Shown: positions 38,949 to 47,874 of the stretch, piece after piece
How positions within the stretch are numbered: position 1 is the first letter of the stretch
Layout of the letters: every line of letters begins with the position of its first letter
Assembly (NCBI GenBank): GCA_910578065.1
Contig: CAJTPB010000001.1
Coordinates: 162,051 to 226,050, forward strand
DNA length: 64,000 nucleotides
From: an uncultured Christensenella sp.
GTDB taxonomy: Bacteria; Bacillota; Clostridia; Christensenellales; Borkfalkiaceae
Direction of reading: 5' to 3'
Program-made: the position numbers and the translations under genes
Notes under the pieces: generated by a model
Database searches by the model: none
What the model saw: only the letters and a program-made list of their open reading frames with translations
What the model was told of the DNA's origin: nothing

Positions 38949-39847
38949 ATTTCCCCCAATACCGAACGCAAATCTTCTTGCATGGCGACGCACGCTTTGC
39001 GCGCCGCGTCGAAGTACGTTCCGCCCGTCTTTTTATACGCGCACAAAATGCCGCGCGAGTTGTTTACGATTCCGCCCAGTCCCTTTTCGTCGAAGCAGTT
39101 TTTCAGCATTTCGGCGTTCGCGCCCTGCGCGCCGTAGCCGGGGATAAGGAAAAAGGTGTGCGGCAAACGCTTTCTTAATACCTTTGCTTCTTCGGGATAG
39201 GTCGCGCCCACCACCGCGCCAACGGCGGAATAACCGTACGCGCCTACCGTATCGGCGCCCCAGCCTTCCACCATGTCGCCCATGCACTCGTACACGGCGC
39301 GTCCGTCGGCAAGTTTTAAATTCTGCAATTCGCCCGAAGAGGGATTGCTCGTTTTTACCAATACGAAAATCCCCTTATCGTGCTTTTTGCAATCGTCCGT
39401 AAACGGCGTAATGCCGTCCGATCCGAGATATCCGTTTACCGTAAGGAAGTCTGCCGAGCAGGCAAAACTGACCGCCCCGCCGATTTCCGTTTCGCCGAGG
39501 TATGCCGCCGAATAACGCGCCGCGGTAGAACCGATATCGTTGCGCTTGCAGTCGGCAATCACGAAAAGCCCCTTGCCCTTCGCGTAATCGACCGTTTTTA
39601 TAAAGCAATCGATGCCCGCCGCCCCGTACTGTTCGTAATAGGCGATTTGTACTTTTACCGCGGGAATCAGATCGTACACGTGATCCAAAAGCGTTTTGTT
39701 AAAGGTAAAAATCGCTTCCGCCGCTTCCTCGGGCGAGGCGATCCCCGCGCGCAGTTCTTCGGGCAGATATCCCAGTTCGGTATCCAGCCCCACCGCTGTG
39801 GGATTTTGTTTTTCGATAATTTTTTCGATGAGTTTATCTGTGATCAT
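38936..39847 (-). CDS. pyrF: orotidine 5'-phosphate decarboxylase (long, type 2)
   Basis: 303 residues, about 70 more than the common form, matching the subfamily seen in some Clostridia and Mycobacteria. Catalytic VIADCKRNDIGSTAARYS with the Asp-Lys-x-Asp-like set, IPGYGAQGA phosphate loop, NNSRGIL. Makes UMP from OMP. Overlaps pyrC by 14 bases. Confidence 0.94.
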   Translation of the reverse strand: MITDKLIEKIIEKQNPTAVGLDTELGYLPEELRAGIASPEEAAEAIFTFNKTLLDHVYDLIPAVKVQIAYYEQYGAAGIDCFIKTVDYAKGKGLFVIADCKRNDIGSTAARYSAAYLGETEIGGAVSFACSADFLTVNGYLGSDGITPFTDDCKKHDKGIFVLVKTSNPSSGELQNLKLADGRAVYECMGDMVEGWGADTVGAYGYSAVGAVVGATYPEEAKVLRKRLPHTFFLIPGYGAQGANAEMLKNCFDEKGLGGIVNNSRGILCAYKKTGGTYFDAARKACVAMQEDLRSVLGEICAK

Positions 39848-41108
39848 GCCTTTTCTCCTCGTATTTGATTGCGCCGTCTACGACGGTATATTTCACTTTA
39901 CCGAACACCTTGCGCCCCGCAAACGGGGTGTTCTTCCCCTTAGAAACAAACTGCGCGGGGTCGATCGTCCATGCTTCGTTCAAGTCGGCAATGGTCAGAT
40001 CCGCCGCCCTTCCGACGGCGATCTCGCCCCCTTCCAGCCCCAAAATGCGCGCGGGGTTGCCGCTCATCAAACGGGCAAGCGCGGAAAGATCGAGCGCGCC
40101 CGACTTTACCAGCGCGGTATACGACAAGGCGAACGACGTTTCGATTCCGCTGATGCCGAACGCCGCCGAATCGTATTCTACGTTTTTATCGTCCGCGTGA
40201 TGGGGCGCGTGATCGGTTACGATGCAATCGAGCGTGCCGTCTTGGAATGCTTCGATCACGGCGAGTCGATCCGCTTCCTCCCGAATGGGCGGATTTACCT
40301 TGGTGTTCGTATCGAAAGAGGAAATCACCTCGTCCGTCAGCGTCATGTAATGGGGGCAGCTTTCCGCCGTAACCTTTACCCCGCGCGCCTTCGCTTCGCG
40401 AATGAGCTGCAATCCGCTGTATGTGGAAACGTGGCAGATATGCACGGGCAGATCTAAACTTTCCGCAAGGCAGATTTCCCGCGCGATGATCGCATCTTCC
40501 GCCGCGCGGATACTGCCCTTTAATCCCGTAAGGGTGGAATAATACCCCTCGTTCACAACGCCGCCGTCGACCAGATCTTTATCTTCGCAGTGGCATAAGC
40601 ACGTTAATTGAAAGTCGGCGGCGTACTGCATGGCGCGCGCCATCAATTTTGCGCTTACCACCGTTTTTCCGTCTTCCGAAAGGGCGACCGCGCCCGCCGC
40701 CTTCATCGCGCCGATTGCCGCAAGTTCTTTGCCTTCCTGCCCCTTGGTAATCGCGCCGACGGGGTGCACCTTGCACAGATCGACTTCGCGCGCCCGCGCT
40801 TTTATATAGGTGACGACCACTTTGCTGTCCGTTACGGGATTGGTGTTGGGCATACAGCAAACTTGCGTAAAGCCCCCCTTTACCGCCGCCTTGCAGCCGC
40901 TTTCGATATTCTCTTTTTTCTCGAATCCCGGTTCGCGCAAATGCACGTGCATATCGATCAGCCCCGGAAACACGGTAAGTCCCGTGCAATCCAGTTCGTC
41001 CGCTCCGTGCAGGTCGGGCGCGATTTCTGCGATCTTTCCCCCTTCCGTACGGATATCCGTTCTTTTTACGCCGTCGCAAAATACGACGTCCGCATGTTTG
41101 AATATCAT
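39834..41108 (-). CDS. pyrC: dihydroorotase
   Basis: 424 residues, amidohydrolase class I type. Metal site DMHVHLREPGF, ALSEDGKTV, HCED, HICHVST, and CIVTDHAPHH. Zn enzyme that cyclises carbamoyl aspartate. In the middle of the operon, 1 base after pyrB. Confidence 0.95.
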   Translation of the reverse strand: MIFKHADVVFCDGVKRTDIRTEGGKIAEIAPDLHGADELDCTGLTVFPGLIDMHVHLREPGFEKKENIESGCKAAVKGGFTQVCCMPNTNPVTDSKVVVTYIKARAREVDLCKVHPVGAITKGQEGKELAAIGAMKAAGAVALSEDGKTVVSAKLMARAMQYAADFQLTCLCHCEDKDLVDGGVVNEGYYSTLTGLKGSIRAAEDAIIAREICLAESLDLPVHICHVSTYSGLQLIREAKARGVKVTAESCPHYMTLTDEVISSFDTNTKVNPPIREEADRLAVIEAFQDGTLDCIVTDHAPHHADDKNVEYDSAAFGISGIETSFALSYTALVKSGALDLSALARLMSGNPARILGLEGGEIAVGRAADLTIADLNEAWTIDPAQFVSKGKNTPFAGRKVFGKVKYTVVDGAIKYEEKRHDHR

Positions 41109-41109
41109 A

Positions 41110-42030
41110 TTACAGCTCCTCCTTAGTCAGCAGGAACAAGATCGCCATGCGCACGGCGATCCCGCTTAGCACCTGTTCTTCGATCCTGCTCGTTTCGCCG
41201 TCGATCAATCCGCTCGTCAATTCCACCCCGCGGTTGACGGGACCCGGGTGCATGACAAGGGCGTTGGGCTTTGCGTATTTCATAATCTCTTCCGTTACGC
41301 CGTAATACTTGGCGTATTCGCCGAGGGAGGGGAACAGCCCGCCGTGCTGGCGCTCTAACTGAATGCGCAGCCCCATTACCACGTCGGCGCCCTCTACCGC
41401 CTCTTCGCGGGAACGGCACACGACCGCGCCCATTTTATCGATATCTTTGGGGATCAGCGTGCGGGGCGCGTACATTTTTACGGTTGCGCCCAACTTTTTT
41501 AAGCCGAACAAATTGCTTTTTGCAACGCGCGAATGGCGGATATCCCCCAAGATCGCCACGGTAAGCCCTTGAATGGAAGGAAAGTTTTCGCGCATGGTAA
41601 GCATGTCTAAAAGCGCCTGCGAAGGGTGTTCGTTCATGCCGTCGCCCGCGTTCACCACGTGCGCTTTTACCGTGTTTGCAAGCAGGCGCGGCGCGCCCCC
41701 CATGGGGTGACGGATCACAATCACGTCGTTCTTCATCGCGTCGAGCGTTTTGCCCGTATCGACAAGCGTTTCTCCCTTTTTTACGGAAGAAGATTCCGCC
41801 GCAATGTTTACCGCGTGCGCGCCCATATACTTTGCGGCAAGTTCGAAGCTGCAACGGGTGCGCGTGCTGTTTTCGTAAAACAGCGTGGTTACCGATCTGC
41901 CCTGCAAATGGGGCAGTTTTTTAATGTTTTGCCGAAGCAGTTTTTTCATGCTCGCGCCCGTCGTTAAAATCTCGTCGATTTCTTCGGCGGAAAGATCGTA
42001 CAAACCCAATAAATCTTTGCGCTTTAACAT
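41110..42030 (-). CDS. pyrB: aspartate carbamoyltransferase catalytic subunit
   Basis: 306 residues. Carbamoyl phosphate motif YENSTRTRCSFELAA, HPSQALLD, and the Asp-binding RIQLERQ. No regulatory PyrI gene nearby, so it is the unregulated Gram-positive type; control comes from PyrR. Overlaps pyrR by 7 bases. Confidence 0.95.
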   Translation of the reverse strand: MLKRKDLLGLYDLSAEEIDEILTTGASMKKLLRQNIKKLPHLQGRSVTTLFYENSTRTRCSFELAAKYMGAHAVNIAAESSSVKKGETLVDTGKTLDAMKNDVIVIRHPMGGAPRLLANTVKAHVVNAGDGMNEHPSQALLDMLTMRENFPSIQGLTVAILGDIRHSRVAKSNLFGLKKLGATVKMYAPRTLIPKDIDKMGAVVCRSREEAVEGADVVMGLRIQLERQHGGLFPSLGEYAKYYGVTEEIMKYAKPNALVMHPGPVNRGVELTSGLIDGETSRIEEQVLSGIAVRMAILFLLTKEEL

Positions 42031-42569
42031 GCTTTCTCCTTCGTGATGATAAGTTTATCTTCTTCCGCGCCCAATTCTTTTAAGCACACGCGCACGTATT
42101 CCTGATGGGAAGTAGGCGCGTTTTTGCCCACGTAATCGGCGCGCACGGGAACTTCCCTGCCGCCGCGGTCGAGCAAAACAAGCAGCTGTATTTTTTTGGG
42201 TCTGCCCAAGTGGAAAATCGCTTCGATCGCCGCGACCGCCGTTCTGCCCGTATGCAGCACGTCGTCGCACAGAACGACCGTTTTTCCCGTTACGTCAAAA
42301 CCCAAATCGTTGGGCGTTGCGTCGGGCACGAAAAATTCGGTTACGAGATCGTCGCGCGTGATGCCGATATCGATCCCCCCGCAAGGTACGCTTTGCCCGT
42401 ATGCCTTTGCAAAGTAGTCGCGAATGCGCAAAGCGACCACTTCGCCGCCCCGCTTTACGCCGATTAAAACGACTTCTTCCATTCCCTCGTTGCGCTCCGC
42501 AATTTCGTGCGAAAGACGAATGACCGTGCGGTGCAGGCGGGAAGCGTCCATAATAACAGATTGCTGCAT
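42024..42569 (-). CDS. pyrR: pyr operon attenuation protein / uracil phosphoribosyltransferase
   Basis: 181 residues. PRPP loop VVLCDDVLHTGRTAVAA, opening IMDASRLHRTVIRLSHEIAERN and LLVLLDRGGRELP-like block (here GGREVPVRADYVGK). Binds pyr mRNA with UMP to favour termination. The ATG behind GGAGG was taken; the longer frame runs through the leader terminator. First gene of the operon. Confidence 0.94.
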   Translation of the reverse strand: MQQSVIMDASRLHRTVIRLSHEIAERNEGMEEVVLIGVKRGGEVVALRIRDYFAKAYGQSVPCGGIDIGITRDDLVTEFFVPDATPNDLGFDVTGKTVVLCDDVLHTGRTAVAAIEAIFHLGRPKKIQLLVLLDRGGREVPVRADYVGKNAPTSHQEYVRVCLKELGAEEDKLIITKEKAC

Positions 42570-42595
42570 GCTGTTTCCTCCGTAGCGTTCGCCGT

Positions 42596-42627
42596 AAAAA
42601 AAGCCCTTGCAGCGTGTGCCGCAAGGA
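42596..42627 (-). terminator. pyr leader terminator (attenuator)
   Basis: Minus strand CCTTGC/GCAAGG stem with GGGCTTTTTTT, between the promoter and pyrR. It fits PyrR-controlled attenuation; I could not find a clean copy of the Bacillus PyrR binding loop, only a loosely similar CGGAAATCCGAGTCC before it. Confidence 0.7.
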
Positions 42628-42721
42628 CTCGGATTTCCGATAATATGACCCAAGGAAAAGCAAAGCGTCTTGTCGGCATCACGGTACCGCTCTTAAAAAC
42701 GACGATTATTTGATTGGTTTT

Positions 42722-42750
42722 ATTATATCATATCAAATGCGCAAAGTCAA
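42722..42750 (-). promoter_or_regulatory. promoter of the pyr operon
   Basis: Minus strand TTGACT, 17-base spacer, TATAAT, about 150 bases before pyrR. Confidence 0.8.
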
Positions 42751-42762
42751 TCGCCGATAAAG

Positions 42763-42826
42763 AAAAATCCGAACGTTTTTTTCCGCAGAATGTTACCGCC
42801 GCAGAATACGTTCGGATCCCCTTTTC
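42763..42826 (-). terminator. terminator-like hairpin closing the repeat array
   Basis: Minus strand ATCCGAACGT ... ACGTTCGGAT followed by TTTTTCTTT. A related hairpin (TTCAACCGT ... ACGGTTGGA then TTTTTTT) lies at 43594-43645, after repeat copy 4, so the two are parts of a larger duplicated unit. Confidence 0.55.
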
Positions 42827-42921
42827 GCAAAATAAAGCGAAGGACAAAGACCCCTTCACGCCCTTTTTCCTGTCCGCGCGTATATCACGGCGCGGATTCT
42901 GAATTTTCCGTTTGCAAACGA

Positions 42922-43063
42922 ACGGGCGAAGCGCGGCGCCGCAGACAATTCGGCGTATCTATCGCAGCGTCCGACAGAAAGCCGTCCTCGGTCAAAGGAT
43001 TGGAATCGAACGTATTCCGTTCGCCGCCGGAACGCAACCGCTTACATAAAAATCTTTGCCCGT
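42922..43063 (-). repeat. variable cassette repeat, copy 1
   Basis: One of four related 140-base repeats. Read on the minus strand it starts CGGGCAAAGATTTTTAT, then CGGTTGCGTTCCGGC, a variable part, and CTGTCTGCGG-like end TGTCTGCGGCGCCGCGC. It can be read as GQRFLCKRLRSG... NTFDS...LTEDG... TPNCLR. Nearly identical to copy 2. Confidence 0.85.
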
Positions 43064-43138
43064 AATGATGATAGCATAAAAAGCAGACCGTGCAAACTTG
43101 TTTGCGATATCCGAATGGAAACTTTTTTGCAACGGAAT

Positions 43139-43277
43139 GGCGAAGCGCGGCGCCGCAGACAATTCGGCGTATCTATCGCAGCGTCCGACAGAAAGCCGTC
43201 CTCGGTCAAAGGATTGGAAGCGAACGTATTCCGTTCGCCGCCGGAACGCAACCGCTTACATAAAAATCTTTGCCCGC
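43139..43277 (-). repeat. variable cassette repeat, copy 2
   Basis: Differs from copy 1 by only a few bases, including GAT to GCT in one codon of the variable part. Minus-strand reading GQRFLCKRLRSGGERNTFAS... Confidence 0.85.
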
Positions 43278-43431
43278 AACGATGATAGCATAAAGAGAAG
43301 ATTACGACAACCTGTTTGCGATACCCGAATGGGAACTTTTTTTGCAAAATAAGGCAAAAAACAAAAATGTTTCCGCGCTCTTTTTACCGACTTTGCGCGC
43401 ACAACGGCAATGAAATTTTTTTTAACGGAAT

Positions 43432-43570
43432 GGGCGAGGCGCGGGCCGCAGACACTAAGGCGTACCCACGGTGGCATAGTCAGAATCACCGGTAGCGGTC
43501 AAATAAAAGGAAAACGTCGTGTTACCAGCATGGCCGGAACGCAACCGCGTATATAAAAATCTTTGCCCGT
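43432..43570 (-). repeat. variable cassette repeat, copy 3
   Basis: Same conserved ends as the others; the variable part reads HAGNTTFSFYLTATGDSD and an in-frame TAG stands where copy 4 has TAT. Confidence 0.85.
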
Positions 43571-43745
43571 TTACAGTTTAATCCATCACATAAAAAAAGT
43601 CCAACCGTTTTTCTTGTAGAATTACGCCGCAAGTACGGTTGAACGGTTTGCGCTTAAAACGCGCTAGACAAAGATCCCTTCGCCCCAAATTTACCGTCCG
43701 CGCGTATATCACAACGCGGATTCACAAGTTTTCCGCTTCAAGCGA

Positions 43746-43887
43746 AACGGGCGAGGCGCGGGCCGCAGACAATAAGGCGTCACCACGGTAACATTGTACT
43801 TACCACCGGTATCGGTCAAATAATAGGAATATCTCGTGTAATGATAAATGCCGGAACGCAACCGCATATATAAAAATCTTTGCCCGT
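43746..43887 (-). repeat. variable cassette repeat, copy 4
   Basis: Reads GQRFLYMRLRSGIYHYTRY, then YYLTDTGGKYNVTVV, then TPYCLRPAPRPF, open to a stop at 43709 (about 64 codons from a TTG at 43903). No ribosome site. An extended -10 (TGCTATAAT) lies at its upstream edge but may be chance coding sequence. Confidence 0.85.
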
Positions 43888-43921
43888 AACAATTATAGCA
43901 CAAACAGCAAATCGCGCCAAC

Positions 43922-44617
43922 TTAATATATTTGCGTCAACCGAAAATGTATTTTATCGCAAGAAGTTAAAAAGTATTCGATCGAATTTTTTTCCGACCGC
44001 AAGGGAAAATAACCGCTTCCGTGCAAGTGCCCGAACACCGCTTTATTTACGCGGTTTTCTTCGAACAACTGCGTAAACAGCGTATCTTCCCGCTTTATGT
44101 TAAATGGCGGATAATGAATCAGCGCGATCAACTCGTCTCCCTCGCAGCGCACCTTTTCCACCTGCTTAAACGCAAGGCGAAAGCGTTCCGCCTCGCGCAG
44201 ATACAGCGCTTTGTCGTGCTCGGTAAAATCGTTGCTGCCGGGGCACGTCCACCCTCGGGAACCCGCAACAATCAAATTGCCGATTTTTACGCAATCGTTT
44301 TGCAAAAACACAAAACTGTCGTCGGGGCGCAGCGCGCGCACGCGGGAAATCCCGTTCCACCAATAATCGTGATTGCCGCGGATCAAAATTTTATGCCCTT
44401 TTAAACAGGCAAGCGAACGCACGTCGAATATTCCTTCTTCCAGCTTCATGCCCCAAGAGGTATCGCCGCCCAAAAGCACAATATCTTCTTCCGAAACCTT
44501 TTCTTCCCAGTCTTGTTTGATTTTTTCGAAGTGCCCTTCCCAGCCGCCGCCGAATACGTTCATCGGTTTATCCGCCATGCCCGAAAGGTGCAGATCGCTG
44601 ATCGCAAATACTTTCAT
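43922..44617 (-). CDS. metallophosphoesterase
   Basis: 231 residues. Two-metal site motifs SDLHLSG, GGDTSWG, GNHDYWW, IHYPP and GHLHGSG are all present. It belongs to the calcineurin-like phosphoesterases, near the YfcE/YkuE type; the substrate is not known. Ends immediately beside the repeat array. Confidence 0.9.
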   Translation of the reverse strand: MKVFAISDLHLSGMADKPMNVFGGGWEGHFEKIKQDWEEKVSEEDIVLLGGDTSWGMKLEEGIFDVRSLACLKGHKILIRGNHDYWWNGISRVRALRPDDSFVFLQNDCVKIGNLIVAGSRGWTCPGSNDFTEHDKALYLREAERFRLAFKQVEKVRCEGDELIALIHYPPFNIKREDTLFTQLFEENRVNKAVFGHLHGSGYFPLRSEKNSIEYFLTSCDKIHFRLTQIY

Positions 44618-44687
44618 ACCCTTATTATACCAAGTCTGTTTATAAAAAGATAGACTTTTTTATGCGCTTTTTAAAACTTTTCCTTTA

Positions 44688-44722
44688 AAAAAATCGGGAT
44701 CTTGTTTTACCAAAACCCCGAT
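44688..44722 (-). terminator. intrinsic terminator
   Basis: Minus strand ATCGGGGTTTTGG / CAAGATCCCGAT stem then TTTTTTT, after the small gene at 44735. Confidence 0.7.
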
Positions 44723-44734
44723 ATCTCTTCAATA

Positions 44735-44899
44735 TTATTCCGCACTCCATTCGCAAACGTTGATACGAAAACTTTGTCCGCTCGGTAATTGCAGCAAGAG
44801 CAAATTCTGACGTTCGGCAACCTCGCCTTCGAAACATACCCGTAACATATCCGCTATCTCTTTTTGCAATTCATTTTGTGAAACCTTACTCTCTACCAT
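44735..44899 (-). CDS. small conserved-looking protein of unknown function
   Basis: 54 residues: an amphipathic helix (NELQKEIADMLRVCFEGEVA) followed by two strands (NLLLLQLPSGQSFRINVCEW). ATG chosen 7 bases behind GGAGG. Single gene with its own terminator. Not recognised. Confidence 0.65.
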   Translation of the reverse strand: MVESKVSQNELQKEIADMLRVCFEGEVAERQNLLLLQLPSGQSFRINVCEWSAE

Positions 44900-45058
44900 G
44901 CCGCTACCTCCGATGAATTTCATTTGTTGTTTAAATTGTAACAAACTAAAACTGTCGATTTCATGCCGTATTTTTAAATATTTGTCGAAAATAGACGAAA
45001 ACGCTTTATATTATGACGGAAATTTATTATTTTCCCGCAAATGCGACGAAATTTGCGC

Positions 45059-45087
45059 TTGACAGCGAAACGATTATCGGTTATAAT
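45059..45087 (+). promoter_or_regulatory. promoter of tRNA-Gly
   Basis: Perfect TTGACA-17-TATAAT, 57 bases before the tRNA. Confidence 0.8.
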
Positions 45088-45143
45088 ATAAAAAATTCAA
45101 CAACGTATGCCTAATAAATACGGCAGAATTTTCAATTTTATAC

Positions 45144-45218
45144 GCAGGAATCGCCTAGCGGTATGGCGTCAGCTTCCCAAGCTGATTCCGGCGGGTTCGA
45201 CTCCCGTTTCCTGCTCCA
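45144..45218 (+). tRNA. tRNA-Gly (CCC)
   Basis: Acceptor GCAGGAA/TTCCTGC, anticodon stem TCAGC/GCTGA with loop TTCCCAA (anticodon CCC), T-arm GCGGG/CCCGT, encoded CCA. Confidence 0.96.
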
Positions 45219-45221
45219 CCT

Positions 45222-45262
45222 AAGGCACACGCGAAACAATCGCAACGCGCGTGCCTTTTTTT
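45222..45262 (+). terminator. terminator after tRNA-Gly
   Basis: AAGGCACACGCG / CGCGTGCCTTTTTTT stem. Confidence 0.75.
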
Positions 45263-45414
45263 ATGCAAAAAACTCATTAAATGACGTTTTTTGTCAGATA
45301 TCCGCGCATGATGACGCATGCCATCGCAAATATACAAGTTAAGCGCACCTTAAAAAACCGACATGCAAACATTATTTTTAAAACGGACAGTAAAAAATAA
45401 CTTTTATAAAAATC

Positions 45415-45443
45415 TTGAAAAATCGTTTGTAGTGCGGTATAAT
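45415..45443 (+). promoter_or_regulatory. promoter of the large LRR gene
   Basis: TTGAAA, 17-base spacer, TATAAT. Confidence 0.7.
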
Positions 45444-45475
45444 AGATACACATTAAAATACGAGAGAGGTAATTT

Positions 45476-47722
45476 ATGGCAAAAAACACTGCATACGACT
45501 TTTACGGTATTATAGAAGACAACGTTGTATTAGGGCACAGAACCCCCGTTAAAGGAAGCCCCAACATTGCCGTACCCGAGGGCGTTGTAAAAATATGGCG
45601 GCGCGCATTCGAGGGCGAGTACTGCAAGTCGGTAATATTACCCTCTACACTTAAAATAGTGGACAACGAAGCGTTTAACCATTGCAGTGAATTAAAGGAA
45701 GTCATTATTCCCGAAGGCGTGGAAGAACTGGGTCCGTGGGCATTTAACCATTGCGGCGCGCTTGAAAAAATTCATTTGCCCGCCTCGCTGATTAAGGTAG
45801 ATAAAAAAAATCAGCCCTTTAACAACTGTTTCGGGTTAAAGGAAATTACCGTTGACGAAGCGAACCCCGTGTATTGCGCGGTAAACAACTGTCTGATCGA
45901 AAAAGCGACGGGTACGGTTATTTCCGGCTGCCGAAACTCTGTTATTCCCGACGACGGCAGTATTACGGCAATCAACGAGGGCGCGTTTTGCCGGCAGTAT
46001 TATTTAAAAGAGATCAACATTCCGAACAGCGTTAAAAGCATAGGCACGTACGCGTTTTTAAATTGCAGATCTTTAAAAGAGATCGTTTTGCCCGAAAGCG
46101 TGAAAAAGTTAGGCGTAAGCGTGTTCGAAGGCTGCGACAAGCTGGAAAAAATCAATCTGGAATACGTTGAGCGCATCGAAAAAAATGCGTTTGAAAACTG
46201 CACAAGTTTAAAGGGCGATATCGTAATATCGGACCGCACCGCAAAAATAGGAACAAGCGCATTCGAATTAAGCGGAATTTCTTCGGTAACGATAGGCAGC
46301 GGCATTACGGCAATCGAAAAAGGCACCTTCCGCTCTTGCCACAACCTGCAAAAAGTTGTGCTGCCGGAAGGTCTTGTAAAAATCGACAAGTATGCGTTTA
46401 CAAGCTGTGAAAATTTGAAAGAAGCGGCAATCCCCTCTTCGGTGAAATACATAGGCGACGCGGCTTTTTGGGGGTGCAAACTGCAAAACGTCGTTTTGCC
46501 GCCCGAACCCGACTTTATCAGCAAAGACGCGTTTGCGGGATGCAAGTTAGCGACAAAAATTGCGCGGAAAACTTCCCACCCCGACTTCGAGATGGACGGC
46601 TCTACCGTTCGCAAATACCGCGGAAAAGACGTAAACGTAGTGATTCCCGAAGGGGTTACGTCGATAAAGGCGAAGGCGTTTAAAGGCAAAAAGAAAATAG
46701 AAAGCGTTGCAATACCCTCTTCGGTCACGGCAATCGCCGCCAGCGCGTTCGAAGGCTGCGAAAACCTTAATTCGATCACCGTTGACGACGGAAACAAAAA
46801 ATACCGCAGCATAAACAACTGTATTGTAGACTATAAAAACAAAACGCTGATATTCGCCTGCAACGATTCTGTCATACCGGAAAACGGCATCGAGAAAATT
46901 GGAAACGGCGCGTTTTACAAATGCGACAAAATCGAACATGCGATCATTCCCCGCGGCGTAAAGGCGATCGGAAAAAGCGCATTCGAAGGATGTACGGGTT
47001 TGAAAACGGTTACCTTCCCCGAGGGGTTGGAAACGATAGGCGACAGCGCGTTTAACGAATGTATGAATTTGGAAACCGTGGTATTGCATGCGGGCTTAAA
47101 AGAAATCGGCGAACACGCCTTCGATAACTGCGAAAATATTACAGATTTGAAACTGCCCCAAGGCTTAAAACGCATCGGCGCGTTTTCGTTCGATCGCTGT
47201 AAAAAGCTAAAAGTTCTCGATATCCCCGAAGGAGTAGAGATCATAGATCTGCACGCATTCCACGGTTGCGACGAAGTAAGAGCGATCTCTTTGCCTTCTA
47301 CGCTCGATTATTGTTATAACGCGGGATTCAGGCTGAAACCGAAATTGGAACAAATTACCGTAGCGGAAGGCAATATGAAGTACAAGTCGCAAGGCAACTG
47401 CCTGATTTATTTAAAGGAAAACGAACTTTGGGCAGGCTGCCCCGATTCAACGATCCCCGAAGGCATTATACGGATAAGCAATTACGCTTTTGCAGGTTCC
47501 GACCTCGAAAGCATTGTAATACCGGAGGGCGTTATTTACATTATGAATTCGGCATTTGAAAACTGCAAAAAATTAAAACACCTTACTCTCCCCCAAACGC
47601 TGAAATCGCCGGAAGGATGCTTCGACGATTCGGTGAATCTCGAAACGGTGAACGCGCCCGCAAGGTTCCGCGATTACTTTGTAAAATTAAACGCGAAATT
47701 AAAATTTACCGCAACCGATTAA
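45476..47722 (+). CDS. large BspA-like leucine-rich repeat protein, no export signal
   Basis: 748 residues made almost wholly of 20-odd LRR_5 units of the pattern xIGxxAFxxCxxLKxVxLPxxL (for example IGTYAFLNCRSLKEIVLPES). Three interruptions share a motif of the form YxxxNNCLI/YxSQGNCLI. Unlike most BspA proteins it has no signal peptide or membrane anchor, so it may be cytoplasmic or exported by another path. GAGAGAGG precedes the ATG. Single gene. Function unknown; LRR_5 proteins usually bind other proteins. Confidence 0.88.
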   Translation: MAKNTAYDFYGIIEDNVVLGHRTPVKGSPNIAVPEGVVKIWRRAFEGEYCKSVILPSTLKIVDNEAFNHCSELKEVIIPEGVEELGPWAFNHCGALEKIHLPASLIKVDKKNQPFNNCFGLKEITVDEANPVYCAVNNCLIEKATGTVISGCRNSVIPDDGSITAINEGAFCRQYYLKEINIPNSVKSIGTYAFLNCRSLKEIVLPESVKKLGVSVFEGCDKLEKINLEYVERIEKNAFENCTSLKGDIVISDRTAKIGTSAFELSGISSVTIGSGITAIEKGTFRSCHNLQKVVLPEGLVKIDKYAFTSCENLKEAAIPSSVKYIGDAAFWGCKLQNVVLPPEPDFISKDAFAGCKLATKIARKTSHPDFEMDGSTVRKYRGKDVNVVIPEGVTSIKAKAFKGKKKIESVAIPSSVTAIAASAFEGCENLNSITVDDGNKKYRSINNCIVDYKNKTLIFACNDSVIPENGIEKIGNGAFYKCDKIEHAIIPRGVKAIGKSAFEGCTGLKTVTFPEGLETIGDSAFNECMNLETVVLHAGLKEIGEHAFDNCENITDLKLPQGLKRIGAFSFDRCKKLKVLDIPEGVEIIDLHAFHGCDEVRAISLPSTLDYCYNAGFRLKPKLEQITVAEGNMKYKSQGNCLIYLKENELWAGCPDSTIPEGIIRISNYAFAGSDLESIVIPEGVIYIMNSAFENCKKLKHLTLPQTLKSPEGCFDDSVNLETVNAPARFRDYFVKLNAKLKFTATD

Positions 47723-47874
47723 GCCCGCCCGAAATTTTCGGCGGAATGCGTTACTTAAAACCGCGCCGCACGAAACGCAAGAAAACGGGGTCGTCTTTTT
47801 AAGTAACCTATTCGAGGTAATTATTTACAAGAGTTTCGCGCCGAAAAACAGGATACTCGATACGGAGGTATTAC

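Noticed and set aside
43042..43347. 101-codon minus-strand frame across repeat copy 2
   Set aside because: It joins the conserved frame of one cassette to a different frame of the next, so it is unlikely to be a single protein.
42922..43887. CRISPR or integron array reading of the four cassettes
   Set aside because: Units are about 140 bases with irregular 217-314 base steps and coding-like content; no cas or intI genes.
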